A stretch of DNA of 24,560 bases, from NCBI GenBank assembly GCA_026197015.1, contig JAPHRB010000027.1:1-24560 (forward strand). Direction: 5' to 3'. Under the pieces are notes generated by a model, which made no database searches, had not been told where the DNA came from, and was given only the letters and a program-made list of their open reading frames with translations. A program made the position numbers and the translations under genes. Shown piece after piece: positions 13,625-21,923 of this stretch. This stretch comes from Gammaproteobacteria bacterium. GTDB taxonomy: Bacteria; Pseudomonadota; Gammaproteobacteria; SZUA-229. The stretch's first letter is position 1. Every line of letters begins with the position of its first letter.

Positions 13625-14940
13625 CTAAAAAATCAAAACAATCGCAGGAAAGAAACTACCGATATTATACCGATTCAAATATTGGTACTGAACTGACGCG
13701 TAAAACATTAGTATTAATTTTAGCCGGTGGCTCAGGATCAAGGTTAAAGGGCCTGACAAAATGGCGCGCAAAACCAGCGGTGCCGTTTGGAGGTAAATAC
13801 CGAATTATCGATTTTGCACTATCAAATTGCGTAAATTCAGGACTTAGACGAATTGGTGTTTTAACCCAGTACAAGTCCCATTCATTAATTCGACATCTGC
13901 AACGTGCCTGGGGGTTTATGCGTGCCGAGATAGGTGAGTTTGTTGAAATTATTCCGGCCCAGCAACGTGTTGATAATCAATGGTATCGCGGTACCGCAGA
14001 TGCTTTATATCAAAATATTGATATTATACGTCGTCATGCCCCTGATCATGTCATTGTTCTGGGGGGTGATCATATCTACACCATGGACTACTCAAAGATG
14101 TTGTATGATCATGTTACGACTAGTGCAGACGTCACGGTTGGCTGCATTGAAGTGCCACGTGAAGAAGCCTCGGAATTTGGTGTTATGTCTGTTGATGACA
14201 AATATCGTATAACCAAATTTACTGAAAAACCCGATCAGCCTGAGGCCATGCCAGGAAAACCAGACAAAGCGCTGGCATCGATGGGTATTTATATCTTCTC
14301 AACGGATTATCTTTATGCCAGTCTGATAGCAGATGCTGAAGATGACAATTCAGCACATGACTTCGGTAAGGACATAGTACCAAAGAGCATATCGATCTGT
14401 AATGCCAATGCGTATCCATTTCTTGATAGCGATGGAAACTCGGCATACTGGCGTGATGTCGGCACGCTTGATTCCTACTGGAAGTCTAATATGGAATTAT
14501 GTGCAGTTGAGCCTGAACTTAATTTATATGCACAGGACTGGCCTATCTGGACTTACCAGACACAGCATCCGCCCGCTAAATTCATTTTTGATGATGATGA
14601 AGTGCGTGGCCAGGCAATTGATTCGATGGTATCTGGTGGCTGCATAATATCAGGCGCACTGGTAAAACGATCGGTTATTTTCTTTGCCACTGAAATAGAA
14701 CGTGGCTCGACTATTAAAGACAGTGTGATATTACCCAAGGTATCAATAGGTGAAAACTGTAGAATTACACGTGCCATTATAGACAAGGCATGTATTATTG
14801 AAGATGGAATGGTTATTGGTGAGGATTTAGAGCTCGATAAAAAACGCTTTCATGTAACAGAAAGTGGCATAGTATTAGTAACCCCGGAAATGCTTGGGCA
14901 ACATCTTTATGCTGTTGATAAAAAAGATCTAAATATCTGA
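13621..14940 (+). CDS. glgC: Glucose-1-phosphate adenylyltransferase (ADP-glucose pyrophosphorylase)
   Basis: Makes ADP-glucose from glucose 1-phosphate and ATP, the committed and regulated step of bacterial glycogen synthesis. The 439 residues (E. coli 431) have a nucleotidyltransferase domain with LILAGGSGSRLKGLT (32-46), RAKPAVPFGGKYRIIDFALS, WYRGTADALYQN, and GGDHIYTMDY with the metal aspartate. ITKFTEKP carries K203, corresponding to E. coli K195 (glucose-1-phosphate site). K43 matches E. coli K39 of the fructose 1,6-bisphosphate activator site, so activation by that sugar phosphate is likely. The C-terminal left-handed beta-helix region (about 320-430) is present. The ATG overlaps the glk stop by 4 bp. 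An 81 bp gap with a small hairpin separates it from the GH57 gene. Confidence 0.97.
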   Translation: MTKKSKQSQERNYRYYTDSNIGTELTRKTLVLILAGGSGSRLKGLTKWRAKPAVPFGGKYRIIDFALSNCVNSGLRRIGVLTQYKSHSLIRHLQRAWGFMRAEIGEFVEIIPAQQRVDNQWYRGTADALYQNIDIIRRHAPDHVIVLGGDHIYTMDYSKMLYDHVTTSADVTVGCIEVPREEASEFGVMSVDDKYRITKFTEKPDQPEAMPGKPDKALASMGIYIFSTDYLYASLIADAEDDNSAHDFGKDIVPKSISICNANAYPFLDSDGNSAYWRDVGTLDSYWKSNMELCAVEPELNLYAQDWPIWTYQTQHPPAKFIFDDDEVRGQAIDSMVSGGCIISGALVKRSVIFFATEIERGSTIKDSVILPKVSIGENCRITRAIIDKACIIEDGMVIGEDLELDKKRFHVTESGIVLVTPEMLGQHLYAVDKKDLNI

Positions 14941-14964
14941 CTTAGTAGATAACTCTACAGAACT

Positions 14965-14987
14965 CAGGCTACAGAAAAATCTGCCTG
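14965..14987 (+). other. Intra-operon hairpin between glgC and the GH57 gene
   Basis: CAGGC (14965-14969) pairs with GCCTG (14983-14987), and AGA with TCT inside, leaving an AAAA loop and a three-base bulge (tac). No T-run follows, so it is not a standard terminator. It could stabilise or be a processing site of the operon message. Confidence 0.35.
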
Positions 14988-15021
14988 GTATTTGCACTTT
15001 ATTACACGAATCTAATTAGTT

Positions 15022-16782
15022 ATGACCAACAAAGAACAGAGCAAGAAGATTATTAAAGATGATGAAGCACTTAACTTTGTTTTGTGCTGGCATATGCATC
15101 AGCCCTGGTATCAGGAGGGGATTGATGGTGATTACAAACTTCCCTGGGTTTACCTGCACGCAATAAAAGATTATGAGGATATGGCTTCACACCTGGAAGC
15201 TCATCCTAAAATGCATGTGGTTGTAAATTTTGCACCGGTTCTGTTAGAGCAGCTTGATGATTATGCTACTCAATTAAAAAACTGGCTTGATACAAAAGCC
15301 CCTATGAAAGACCCGATGTTAAACATGTTAGCCGGTGTGACAGCTGTACCAAAGTCACCCCATCTGCGTTATCAGCTGTTATGTGATTGTCAGCGTGCTA
15401 ATGCAGAAAAAATGATTGATCCTTATCCAGACTTTAAAAAATTATTAGAGCCTGTCAAGTCCATGTTTCCGGGGGGCTTATGTGATGAACATGAGACAGG
15501 TTGTTTATATTACCTTAACTCACAATATTTTATTGATGTGCTGGTCTGGTATCACATTGCCTGGCTCGGACATTCTTTAAAACAGACGCAGATTTCTAGT
15601 CATTTAATCAAAAAAGCTAAAATGTTTGATCAGAAAGATCGTCGTGATTTGTTACAGCTTATATATGACTGTATTTCTAGTCTTATTCCGCGTTACAGAA
15701 AACTCGCGGAAAGTGGTCAGATAGAACTTTCAATGACACCCTACGGACACCCTATTATTCCATTATTGAATGATATGGATAATATGCAATGCGCCCAACC
15801 TGAAGCACCACTACCTAAATGTGAAACCTATCCGGGAGGTTTGGAGCGCTCTCGCTGGCACATTCAGCAAGGCCTCGACTGTTTTGATCATTATTTTGGA
15901 ATGAGGCCAGAGGGAATCTGGTTATCTGAAGGCGCTATATCAGAAGATGCAATTGGCCTGATCGAAGAATTTGATTTTAAGTGGACTGCATCCGGTGAAG
16001 GGGTGTGGCGTAATAGTATACGGCTTGGCGATCATGACGCTGAAAAAGTACACAGTAAACGAGCCCTTTTTCACCCTCATATTCTTGATGGTTATAAACC
16101 TAAACTATTCTTCAGGGATGACGGCCTGTCTGATCTGATTGGATTTGAATATAGCAGAATGAATTCAGTTGATGCGGCTAATGACCTTGTACATCATCTG
16201 GTAAACATTGCAGACTTTCTGGGTGAAAACGCACATAAACACGTAGTATCTATCATTGTTGATGGAGAGAATGCCTGGGAGTATTACCCCCATAACGGTT
16301 ATTACTTCCTCGATCATCTTTATAAAACACTATCAGATCATCATCTTATACGTACCTCGACTTTTTCTGAATTAGCTGAGAAAACCAAAACACATGCACT
16401 TGATCAATTATGTGCAGGTAGTTGGGTTTATGGATCATTTTCAACCTGGATAGGTGAGCCTGACAAAAACCGCGCCTGGGACAGGCTGGTAGAGGCTAAA
16501 GTAGCATATGACAGTGTTATAAATGAGGGCGTATTAAATGAACAAGAAGCCGACCTGGCAATACGCCAACTGGCTATCTGTGAAGGCTCAGACTGGTTCT
16601 GGTGGTTTGGTGAAAAGAATTCATCAGACAGTGTCAGTGATTTTGATGAACTGTTTCGTTTGCAACTGAAAAATTTATACGAGTTACTTAAGTTACCCAT
16701 ACCCGCCAATCTTGACGAACCTCTTTCCGTGGGTGGTGGTAATGCTGAAAATGCAGGAACCATGGTCAGAAATATTGGATAA
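15022..16782 (+). CDS. Glycoside hydrolase family 57 protein (alpha-glucan acting)
   Basis: A 586-residue cytosolic enzyme of family GH57, whose members are alpha-amylases, 4-alpha-glucanotransferases, branching enzymes and amylopullulanases with a retaining mechanism. All five conserved regions are visible: HMHQPWY (24-30), SGQIELSMTPYGHP (231-244), GIWLSEGAI (298-306) with the probable nucleophile E303, IIVDGENAWEYY (411-422) with the probable acid/base D414, and GSWVYGSFSTWIGE (466-479). No signal peptide is present, so it acts on internal glycogen. The sequence does not decide between hydrolase and transferase. It lies between glgC and malQ (2 bp to malQ), so a role in trimming or remodelling glycogen is likely. 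No obvious ribosome site precedes the ATG, yet no later start keeps region 1. Confidence 0.9.
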   Translation: MTNKEQSKKIIKDDEALNFVLCWHMHQPWYQEGIDGDYKLPWVYLHAIKDYEDMASHLEAHPKMHVVVNFAPVLLEQLDDYATQLKNWLDTKAPMKDPMLNMLAGVTAVPKSPHLRYQLLCDCQRANAEKMIDPYPDFKKLLEPVKSMFPGGLCDEHETGCLYYLNSQYFIDVLVWYHIAWLGHSLKQTQISSHLIKKAKMFDQKDRRDLLQLIYDCISSLIPRYRKLAESGQIELSMTPYGHPIIPLLNDMDNMQCAQPEAPLPKCETYPGGLERSRWHIQQGLDCFDHYFGMRPEGIWLSEGAISEDAIGLIEEFDFKWTASGEGVWRNSIRLGDHDAEKVHSKRALFHPHILDGYKPKLFFRDDGLSDLIGFEYSRMNSVDAANDLVHHLVNIADFLGENAHKHVVSIIVDGENAWEYYPHNGYYFLDHLYKTLSDHHLIRTSTFSELAEKTKTHALDQLCAGSWVYGSFSTWIGEPDKNRAWDRLVEAKVAYDSVINEGVLNEQEADLAIRQLAICEGSDWFWWFGEKNSSDSVSDFDELFRLQLKNLYELLKLPIPANLDEPLSVGGGNAENAGTMVRNIG

Positions 16783-16784
16783 AT

Positions 16785-18248
16785 ATGCCCACGCCTGATC
16801 TGCAACTACGTCGTGCAGGTATTCTATTGCATCCTACATCACTGCCGTCCGGTCAATTAGACAGTGATGTAGAGCGTTGGTTGAATATTTTATTCGATAC
16901 TGGTTTTAGTATATGGCAGGTATTACCGCTGGGTGAACCGCAGGCTGGACTTTCGCCTTATCAATGTAGTTCTGCCTTTGCATTTAACCCGGCATTACTA
17001 ACCGATATCCCAGCGAGTAATGAAAGTGATAATGGTTTTATCGCTTTTTGTAACAATCAGCAGTACTGGCTCGATGACTATGCACTCTTCAAAGTTTTAA
17101 AACAGAATTTCAATGATTCAGCCTGGATTGACTGGCCGGATCAATGGAAGTTTCGTGACCCCGCTGTTTTACAACACACAGCTCAGCTATATAAAGAGAC
17201 TTTACTTGAATTAAAATGGCAGCAATATCAGTTACATAAACGCTGGCAGGAAATAAGACTAAAAGCATCTGAGCTGGACATACTGCTATTTGGCGATATG
17301 CCAATTTATATTGGTCATGATAGTGCTGATGTATGGGCTCACCGTGAGTTATTTATACTTGATAGCAGTGGTAACATGGAGGTGGTTAGTGGTGTACCAC
17401 CGGACTACTTCTCAGACACAGGTCAACGATGGGGTAACCCTCACTATGACTGGGAGACTATGCATAAGGATGATTATACCTGGTGGATAAAAAGGATGCA
17501 TCACCACCTTGAACTATTTGATCTGGTACGTATTGATCACTTCAGAGGGCTGGAAGCAGCATGGATGATTGATGCTACATGTGAAACAGCGGTTGATGGA
17601 CATTGGCAAAAAATACCCGGTGATGAGTTATTATCGGCTATAAAAATGAGTCTGAAAAATAATCACGGTCAGCTGCCTTTTGTTGCTGAAGATCTTGGCG
17701 TTATCACACCCGAGGTTACCGCATTAAGAAAAAAATACCATTTACCGGGTATGTCGATATTACAGTTTGGCTTTGATGAATTTGAAGACAATCCACATAA
17801 ACCTCAAAATATAGAAGAAGATAATGTGGTTTATACTGGTACTCACGATAATGATACAACAAAAGGCTGGTTTAATAACCTTGAAGCTGGTGTAAAAAAT
17901 CATGTATTGCGGACATTAAACTTGCCAGAACTAGATGAACGTGAAAATGATGATAGGCTGGCAGATCATCAGAGATGCTGGGATAATGGTGTCGAGGTAG
18001 CTGACCAGGTGGTTGAAAAAATGGTTGATAACGCGATGTTTTCACGTGCATATATTTGTATCATTCCAGTTCAGGATTGTTTTCACCTGGACTCAAGTGC
18101 ACGTATGAATATACCCGGGACTAATACGGGAAACTGGCAATGGCAGTTTCAATGGTCACTAATTGAACAAAATCATGATAGCGGGCATATTGAAAAAATT
18201 CGTTTACGTAATCAAAAGGCAGATCGGTTAATTAAACCGACAGATTAA
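16785..18248 (+). CDS. malQ: 4-alpha-glucanotransferase (GH77, amylomaltase)
   Basis: Transfers alpha-1,4-glucan segments between chains, releasing glucose from short maltodextrins. The 487 residues fit the compact amylomaltase type (about 500), without the long N-terminal extension of E. coli MalQ (694). Motifs in order: RRAGILLHPTSLPSG (9-23), LLFGDMPIYIGHDSADVWAHRE, VRIDHFRG with the nucleophile D251, FVAEDLGV with the acid/base E302, and THDNDTTKGW with D355. It starts 2 bp after the GH57 stop and ends 9 bp before glgB. In this context it would lengthen short chains left by GlgP and GH57 and hand glucose to Glk. Confidence 0.96.
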   Translation: MPTPDLQLRRAGILLHPTSLPSGQLDSDVERWLNILFDTGFSIWQVLPLGEPQAGLSPYQCSSAFAFNPALLTDIPASNESDNGFIAFCNNQQYWLDDYALFKVLKQNFNDSAWIDWPDQWKFRDPAVLQHTAQLYKETLLELKWQQYQLHKRWQEIRLKASELDILLFGDMPIYIGHDSADVWAHRELFILDSSGNMEVVSGVPPDYFSDTGQRWGNPHYDWETMHKDDYTWWIKRMHHHLELFDLVRIDHFRGLEAAWMIDATCETAVDGHWQKIPGDELLSAIKMSLKNNHGQLPFVAEDLGVITPEVTALRKKYHLPGMSILQFGFDEFEDNPHKPQNIEEDNVVYTGTHDNDTTKGWFNNLEAGVKNHVLRTLNLPELDERENDDRLADHQRCWDNGVEVADQVVEKMVDNAMFSRAYICIIPVQDCFHLDSSARMNIPGTNTGNWQWQFQWSLIEQNHDSGHIEKIRLRNQKADRLIKPTD

Positions 18249-18257
18249 AATAATAAA

Positions 18258-20426
18258 ATGATTGAAGCAGTAACTAGAATACAGCAGGGCTTACATCACG
18301 ATCCTTTTGAGTGGTTGGGCATACATCCAGCGCGAGCTGGATATGTGATACGCGCTTTTATGCCGTCAGCTGAAAGTGTTGAGCTGGAAAATGTCGGTCC
18401 AATGATTCGCTGTGAAGGTACTGATACATTTGAACTAAATATCAGCAAACAACAGAAAGATAATTTACCACTACATTATAGTTTAAAGTGGATTGAAAAA
18501 ACCTCGAAAGAAACTTATCAAGTCATTTCACCTTATAGCTTTCAACCAGTGCTCAGTGATTTTGATCTGAACCTGTTTAGCGCTGGTACACATCTTCATA
18601 TATATCGTTTTCTGGGTGCACGTCTGCAAACTATTGATGAAATTGAAGGCTGCCTGTTTGCTGTATGGGCACCAAACGTTAAAAGGGTTAGCGTGATAGG
18701 TGATTTTAACGGCTGGCATGGTTTACGCCACCCAATGCGTATCCGTGGTGAATCTGCTGTATGGGAACTTTTTATACCCGGCTTACACGCAGCCGATAAT
18801 TACAAATTTGAAATTCGCACTCGCAGTGATGAAATTATTCAAAAAACGGATCCCTATGCGCGGTCAATGGGATTGCGCCCTGATACCACGAGTAAAATCA
18901 CCGCCATTGATAACTATAAATGGACTGATCATAACTGGCTGTCACAGCGTAAAAAATGGCAGTGGTTACATGAGCCCATGACAATATACGAAGTTCATGC
19001 AGGCTCATGGCGGCGTCACGATGATGGTGGTTTTCTAAGTTATAGCGAACTGGCAGACCAGCTTATACCTTATGTAAAAAAGCTGGGGTATACACACATT
19101 GAGTTTCTGCCTTTCACAGAACATCCCCTTGATGAATCATGGGGATATCAGGTAAGTGGTTACTATTCTCCAACTTCAAGGCATGGCAGTGCGGATGAAC
19201 TTCGCTACCTGATTGATAGTGCGCATCAAAATGATATTGGTATTATTCTTGACTGGGTGCCGGCTCATTTTCCACGTGATGAATTTGCACTGGCACGATT
19301 TACCGGTGAATGCTGTTATGAATATGCTGACCCAAATAAGGGTGAGCATATCGACTGGGGCACTCTCATTTTTAATTATGGTCGCAACGAGGTACGTAAT
19401 TTTCTGATTGCTAATGCAGTTTACTGGATTGAGGAATTTCATCTTGATGGACTGCGAGTAGATGCAGTGGCCTCCATGTTATATCTGGATTACTCACGTG
19501 AACATGGACAATGGTCGCCAAATGATCATGGTGGACGGGAGCATCTGGAAGCAATCGATTTTATAAGAAACCTTAACAATGTTGTGCATGCTGAATTCCC
19601 CGGCGTAATCACACTGGCCGAAGAGAGCACAGACTGGCCTCAGGTTTCACGGCCAACCGATAGTGGCGGCCTTGGCTTTTCTATGAAATGGAATATGGGC
19701 TGGATGCACGACACGCTGAATTACGCACAGACAGATCCTTTATACCGCAAGTTTCATCAGAATCAGCTTACCTTCAGTCAACTTTATGCCTATAGTGAGA
19801 ATTTTGTATTACCTCTTTCACATGACGAAGTTGTACACATGAAACGCAGTATGCTGGATAAAATGTCAGGTGATGTCTGGCAAAAATTTGCCAACTTGCG
19901 AGTGTTGTATGCATACCAGTACGCACACCCGGGCAAGAAATTGCTCTTCATGGGGGGCGAGTTTGGCCAATGGAATGAATGGAGTGAAGCAAAATCACTC
20001 GACTGGGAAGTTTGCGGATTAGATAAACATGCTGGCCTGTTTAATCTTATCAGTGACCTCAATTCTGTTTATCGTAATAACCCGGCTTTGTATTTTTTTG
20101 ATTTTGACCATGAGGGTTTCCAGTGGCTCAGTTGTGATGATGTTGATAACTCAGTATTGGCATTTATTCGCCGTTCACAAAATGACACATTTGTATGTAT
20201 ATTTAATTTTACGCCAGCACCTTTGGAAAATTATGTAATTGGTGTTCCTGACGCGGCTGTTTATAAAGAAGTATTTAATTCTGATGCGGCCTGGTATGGG
20301 GGATCAGATATGGGTAATGCTGGTGAAGTTCAAAGTCAGCATCAGTTTAATCATGGTTTTGAAAATAGCCTGAGGTTAACGATTCCGCCTTTAGCCGCAC
20401 TGTTTCTGAAGAAGCTAGACTCTTGA
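18258..20426 (+). CDS. glgB: 1,4-alpha-glucan branching enzyme (GH13)
   Basis: Introduces alpha-1,6 branches into glycogen. The 722 residues match E. coli GlgB (728) and include both N-terminal domains: N1 (1-~110, DPFEWLGIHPARAGYVIRAF) and a CBM48-like domain (~125-215, FAVWAPNVKRVSVIGDFNGWH). The GH13 barrel shows GYQVSGYYSPTSRHG, LDWVPAHFP, DGLRVDAVASM with the nucleophile D402, LAEESTDW with the acid/base E455, and LPLSHDEVVH with D523, all at the same spacing as E. coli D405, E458 and D526 (from memory). The C-terminal all-beta domain ends in LAALFLKKL. Its TGA overlaps the start codon of glgA. Confidence 0.97.
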   Translation: MIEAVTRIQQGLHHDPFEWLGIHPARAGYVIRAFMPSAESVELENVGPMIRCEGTDTFELNISKQQKDNLPLHYSLKWIEKTSKETYQVISPYSFQPVLSDFDLNLFSAGTHLHIYRFLGARLQTIDEIEGCLFAVWAPNVKRVSVIGDFNGWHGLRHPMRIRGESAVWELFIPGLHAADNYKFEIRTRSDEIIQKTDPYARSMGLRPDTTSKITAIDNYKWTDHNWLSQRKKWQWLHEPMTIYEVHAGSWRRHDDGGFLSYSELADQLIPYVKKLGYTHIEFLPFTEHPLDESWGYQVSGYYSPTSRHGSADELRYLIDSAHQNDIGIILDWVPAHFPRDEFALARFTGECCYEYADPNKGEHIDWGTLIFNYGRNEVRNFLIANAVYWIEEFHLDGLRVDAVASMLYLDYSREHGQWSPNDHGGREHLEAIDFIRNLNNVVHAEFPGVITLAEESTDWPQVSRPTDSGGLGFSMKWNMGWMHDTLNYAQTDPLYRKFHQNQLTFSQLYAYSENFVLPLSHDEVVHMKRSMLDKMSGDVWQKFANLRVLYAYQYAHPGKKLLFMGGEFGQWNEWSEAKSLDWEVCGLDKHAGLFNLISDLNSVYRNNPALYFFDFDHEGFQWLSCDDVDNSVLAFIRRSQNDTFVCIFNFTPAPLENYVIGVPDAAVYKEVFNSDAAWYGGSDMGNAGEVQSQHQFNHGFENSLRLTIPPLAALFLKKLDS

Positions 20427-21871
20427 ATATTTTATTTGCCGCCAGTGAAGCATTTCCACATGTCAAAACGGGGGGCCTGGGTGATGTCGTTCATAGTTTA
20501 CCGCTTGCCCTTAAAAAGCAGGGTGATGATGTCCGACTGGTATTACCTGCATATCGAGATGTGCTTGCATCAGTAGACTCGTTAAAAGAACTCGGTTACT
20601 GGGATTTGCCCGGCATAGGTGTTACACATCGGGCACGTATTTTACAGGCATATCTGCAAAAATCAGATGAACATTTATACTTGATTGATGTACCTGCTTT
20701 ATTTGACAGGGCAGGTAACCCCTATGTGAACCCGCAAGGTTTTAACTGGCCGGATAATGCAGAACGTTTCAGCGTATTCAGTCGTGCGGTTGCCCAGTTA
20801 GCAAAAGGCATACCGGGTACAGACTGGGTACCCGATGTAATACATAGTCACGACTGGCAAAGCGGTCTGGTTCCGGCTTTTTTAAGTATGTCATATCCAC
20901 GACCAAAAAGTGTTTTCACTATTCATAATTTAGCCTATGACGGTCATTTTTCCTATGAATTTTTTACTTCACTGGCATTACCTCCAGAATGGTGGTCATC
21001 TGAACTTCTTGAATTTCATGGCGGATTCTCCATGTTAAAAGCGGGTTTGGTATTTTCTGACCATGTCACCACAGTAAGCCCGACTTATGCTAAAGAAATT
21101 TGTACGCCTGAATTTGGTTATCGATTTGAAGGTGTACTGCAACACCTGGGCAATAAACTCAGTGGTATTTTAAACGGTATTGATACTGAAATATGGAATC
21201 CTGAAACTGATAGGCATCTTGCAAAAAACTATAAGCTTGATAAGAATTGGCAAAAAAATAAACTAATTAACAAAGAGGATTTGTTAGTTGAAACGGGTCT
21301 GCAGAAAACCAGTGCGCCATTACTGGGTTTTATTGGCAGACTGGTTGAACAGAAAGGTATTGATCTAATTATTACGATGTTACCATCGCTTTTTGCAAAC
21401 ACAGATATAACAGTTATTATTCTAGGTTCAGGGAATGCGTTGTTTGAAAAACAGTTAAAATCACTCGCTGATAAATTCCCCACGCGACTAGCTGTTCATA
21501 TTGGTTATTCCGAAGATTTAGCACATAAGATTGAAGCAGGTTGTGATATGTTTCTTATGCCATCACGCTTTGAGCCATGTGGGTTAAACCAGATGTATAG
21601 TTTACGTTATGCAACACCTCCTATCGTTAACTTCACTGGTGGCCTCGCAGATACAGTAATCAACACGACAGCGAAAACTATTAAAAATAAAACGGCAAAT
21701 GGTTTTGTGTTTGATAAAGTTACTGCTGATGCTCTATTATCAACCGTTAAGCGTGCTATGAAAGTCTATAATAAACCTGAGCAGTGGCAACAAATATGTG
21801 AAACGGCAATGGCTGAGGAACTGGGCTGGGAAAGCAGTGCAAAGAAATATCAGGAGCTGTACCAGAAATAA
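20423..21871 (+). CDS. glgA: Glycogen synthase (GT5, ADP-glucose dependent)
   Basis: Adds glucose from ADP-glucose to the non-reducing ends of glycogen. The 482 residues (E. coli 477) start with NILFAASEAFPHVKTGGLGDVV, where K15 binds the ADP-glucose phosphates. HSHDWQSGLVP follows in the first Rossmann domain, then GFIGRLVEQKG, and then RFEPCGLNQMYSLRYATPPIV with the catalytic-region E384 and FTGGLADTV in the second. The start is a TTG at 20423, overlapping the glgB stop as TTGA; no ATG would keep the KTGG motif near the amino end, so the rare start is well supported and implies coupled, perhaps reduced, translation. glgP follows after 52 bp. Confidence 0.97.
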   Translation: MNILFAASEAFPHVKTGGLGDVVHSLPLALKKQGDDVRLVLPAYRDVLASVDSLKELGYWDLPGIGVTHRARILQAYLQKSDEHLYLIDVPALFDRAGNPYVNPQGFNWPDNAERFSVFSRAVAQLAKGIPGTDWVPDVIHSHDWQSGLVPAFLSMSYPRPKSVFTIHNLAYDGHFSYEFFTSLALPPEWWSSELLEFHGGFSMLKAGLVFSDHVTTVSPTYAKEICTPEFGYRFEGVLQHLGNKLSGILNGIDTEIWNPETDRHLAKNYKLDKNWQKNKLINKEDLLVETGLQKTSAPLLGFIGRLVEQKGIDLIITMLPSLFANTDITVIILGSGNALFEKQLKSLADKFPTRLAVHIGYSEDLAHKIEAGCDMFLMPSRFEPCGLNQMYSLRYATPPIVNFTGGLADTVINTTAKTIKNKTANGFVFDKVTADALLSTVKRAMKVYNKPEQWQQICETAMAEELGWESSAKKYQELYQK

Positions 21872-21923
21872 CTTCGCAATTATAAATCACCATTAAATAT
21901 ATAAAAAATGATAGAGAATTAAC

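Noticed and set aside
16428..16805. 125-codon minus-strand frame opposite the end of the GH57 gene
   Set aside because: It is the antisense shadow of a well-supported gene and crosses into malQ; no domain can be seen.
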